Below are positions 63,962 through 64,000 of a stretch of DNA of 64,000 nt, piece after piece; the first letter of the stretch is position 1, and every line of letters starts with the position of its first letter. The DNA lies in NCBI RefSeq assembly GCF_000243395.2, contig NZ_CM001484.1, positions 1,413,568-1,477,567 of the forward strand. Reading direction: 5' to 3'. The translations under genes were made by a program, and so were the position numbers. Below the pieces are notes generated by a model. That model was not told the DNA's origin. It saw only the letters and a program-made list of their open reading frames with translations, and ran no database searches. Source of the stretch: Saccharomonospora glauca K62 (GTDB taxonomy: Bacteria > Actinomycetota > Actinomycetes > Mycobacteriales > Pseudonocardiaceae).

Positions 63962-64000
63962 GTCAGCGGGGTCGGACGTCGGAGAACGCGTCGCGTCGGA

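Overview
The window is high-GC chromosomal DNA of an actinomycete, most likely a member of the Pseudonocardiaceae (Saccharomonospora/Amycolatopsis-like). The grounds are strong GC bias at third codon positions, frequent GTG/TTG starts and GTGA/ATGA gene overlaps. The right third, hrcA-dnaJ-rsmE-(HIT)-phoH-ybeY-CBS protein-cdd-like-era-recO-uppS-zur-smtB, follows the gene order I know from the mycobacterial Rv2374c-Rv2358 segment. I see no rRNA, tRNA, CRISPR array, prophage or insertion sequence.

Layout: 0-5 kb holds a CoxG-like protein, a flavin monooxygenase, a methyltransferase driven by an unusually AT-rich promoter, and a Lys/Asp/His-rich secreted repeat protein paired with a class F-type sortase. 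4.8-12.5 kb is an eight-gene minus-strand operon: two orphan beta-rich proteins, a Tat lipoprotein binding protein, a LacI regulator and a four-gene Opp-type ABC transporter. It has a readable promoter and clustered LacI-type palindromes. 12.8-18.7 kb holds a secreted PLD-like protein and a second sugar locus (two FGGY kinases, a phosphatase, a divergent DeoR regulator). 18.8-24.7 kb is the glycine locus: tandem glycine riboswitch, then gcvP-gcvT-gcvH-glyA. 27.4-31.0 kb is a sulfide/persulfide detoxification operon (CstR-type repressor, thioredoxin remnant, TauE exporter, membrane rhodanese, CstB-type persulfide dioxygenase-rhodanese) with an inverted-repeat operator inside its promoter.

31.2-34.1 kb carries the most unusual protein, a MerR DNA-binding domain fused to the second and third domains of a DNA polymerase sliding clamp (DnaN). 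It is followed by a helical-repeat protein and lies divergent from an FMN-dependent alpha-hydroxyacid oxidase. The shared intergenic region has a textbook MerR-type promoter (19-bp spacer with a palindrome inside). 35-42.4 kb holds hrpA, an actinobacterial family-A DNA polymerase and an acyl-CoA synthetase. 42.6-49.6 kb has a small XRE-type regulator, a secreted subtilisin, an SDR, a phosphatase, a GMC oxidoreductase with TetR, an IdeR-boxed siderophore-interacting protein and an SSI-type protease inhibitor. 49.8-64 kb is the conserved housekeeping block, ending in zinc homeostasis genes.

The most striking non-coding signal is a family of 21-bp-periodic arrays (GTGTCCGCA-N8-ACGC) at five gene 3' ends (2.9, 24.7, 25.5, 38.9 and 42.4 kb). 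Units always read in the sense direction of the gene they follow. Where two convergent genes meet, two arrays can face each other, and in some arrays the last unit carries the same C-to-T variant.
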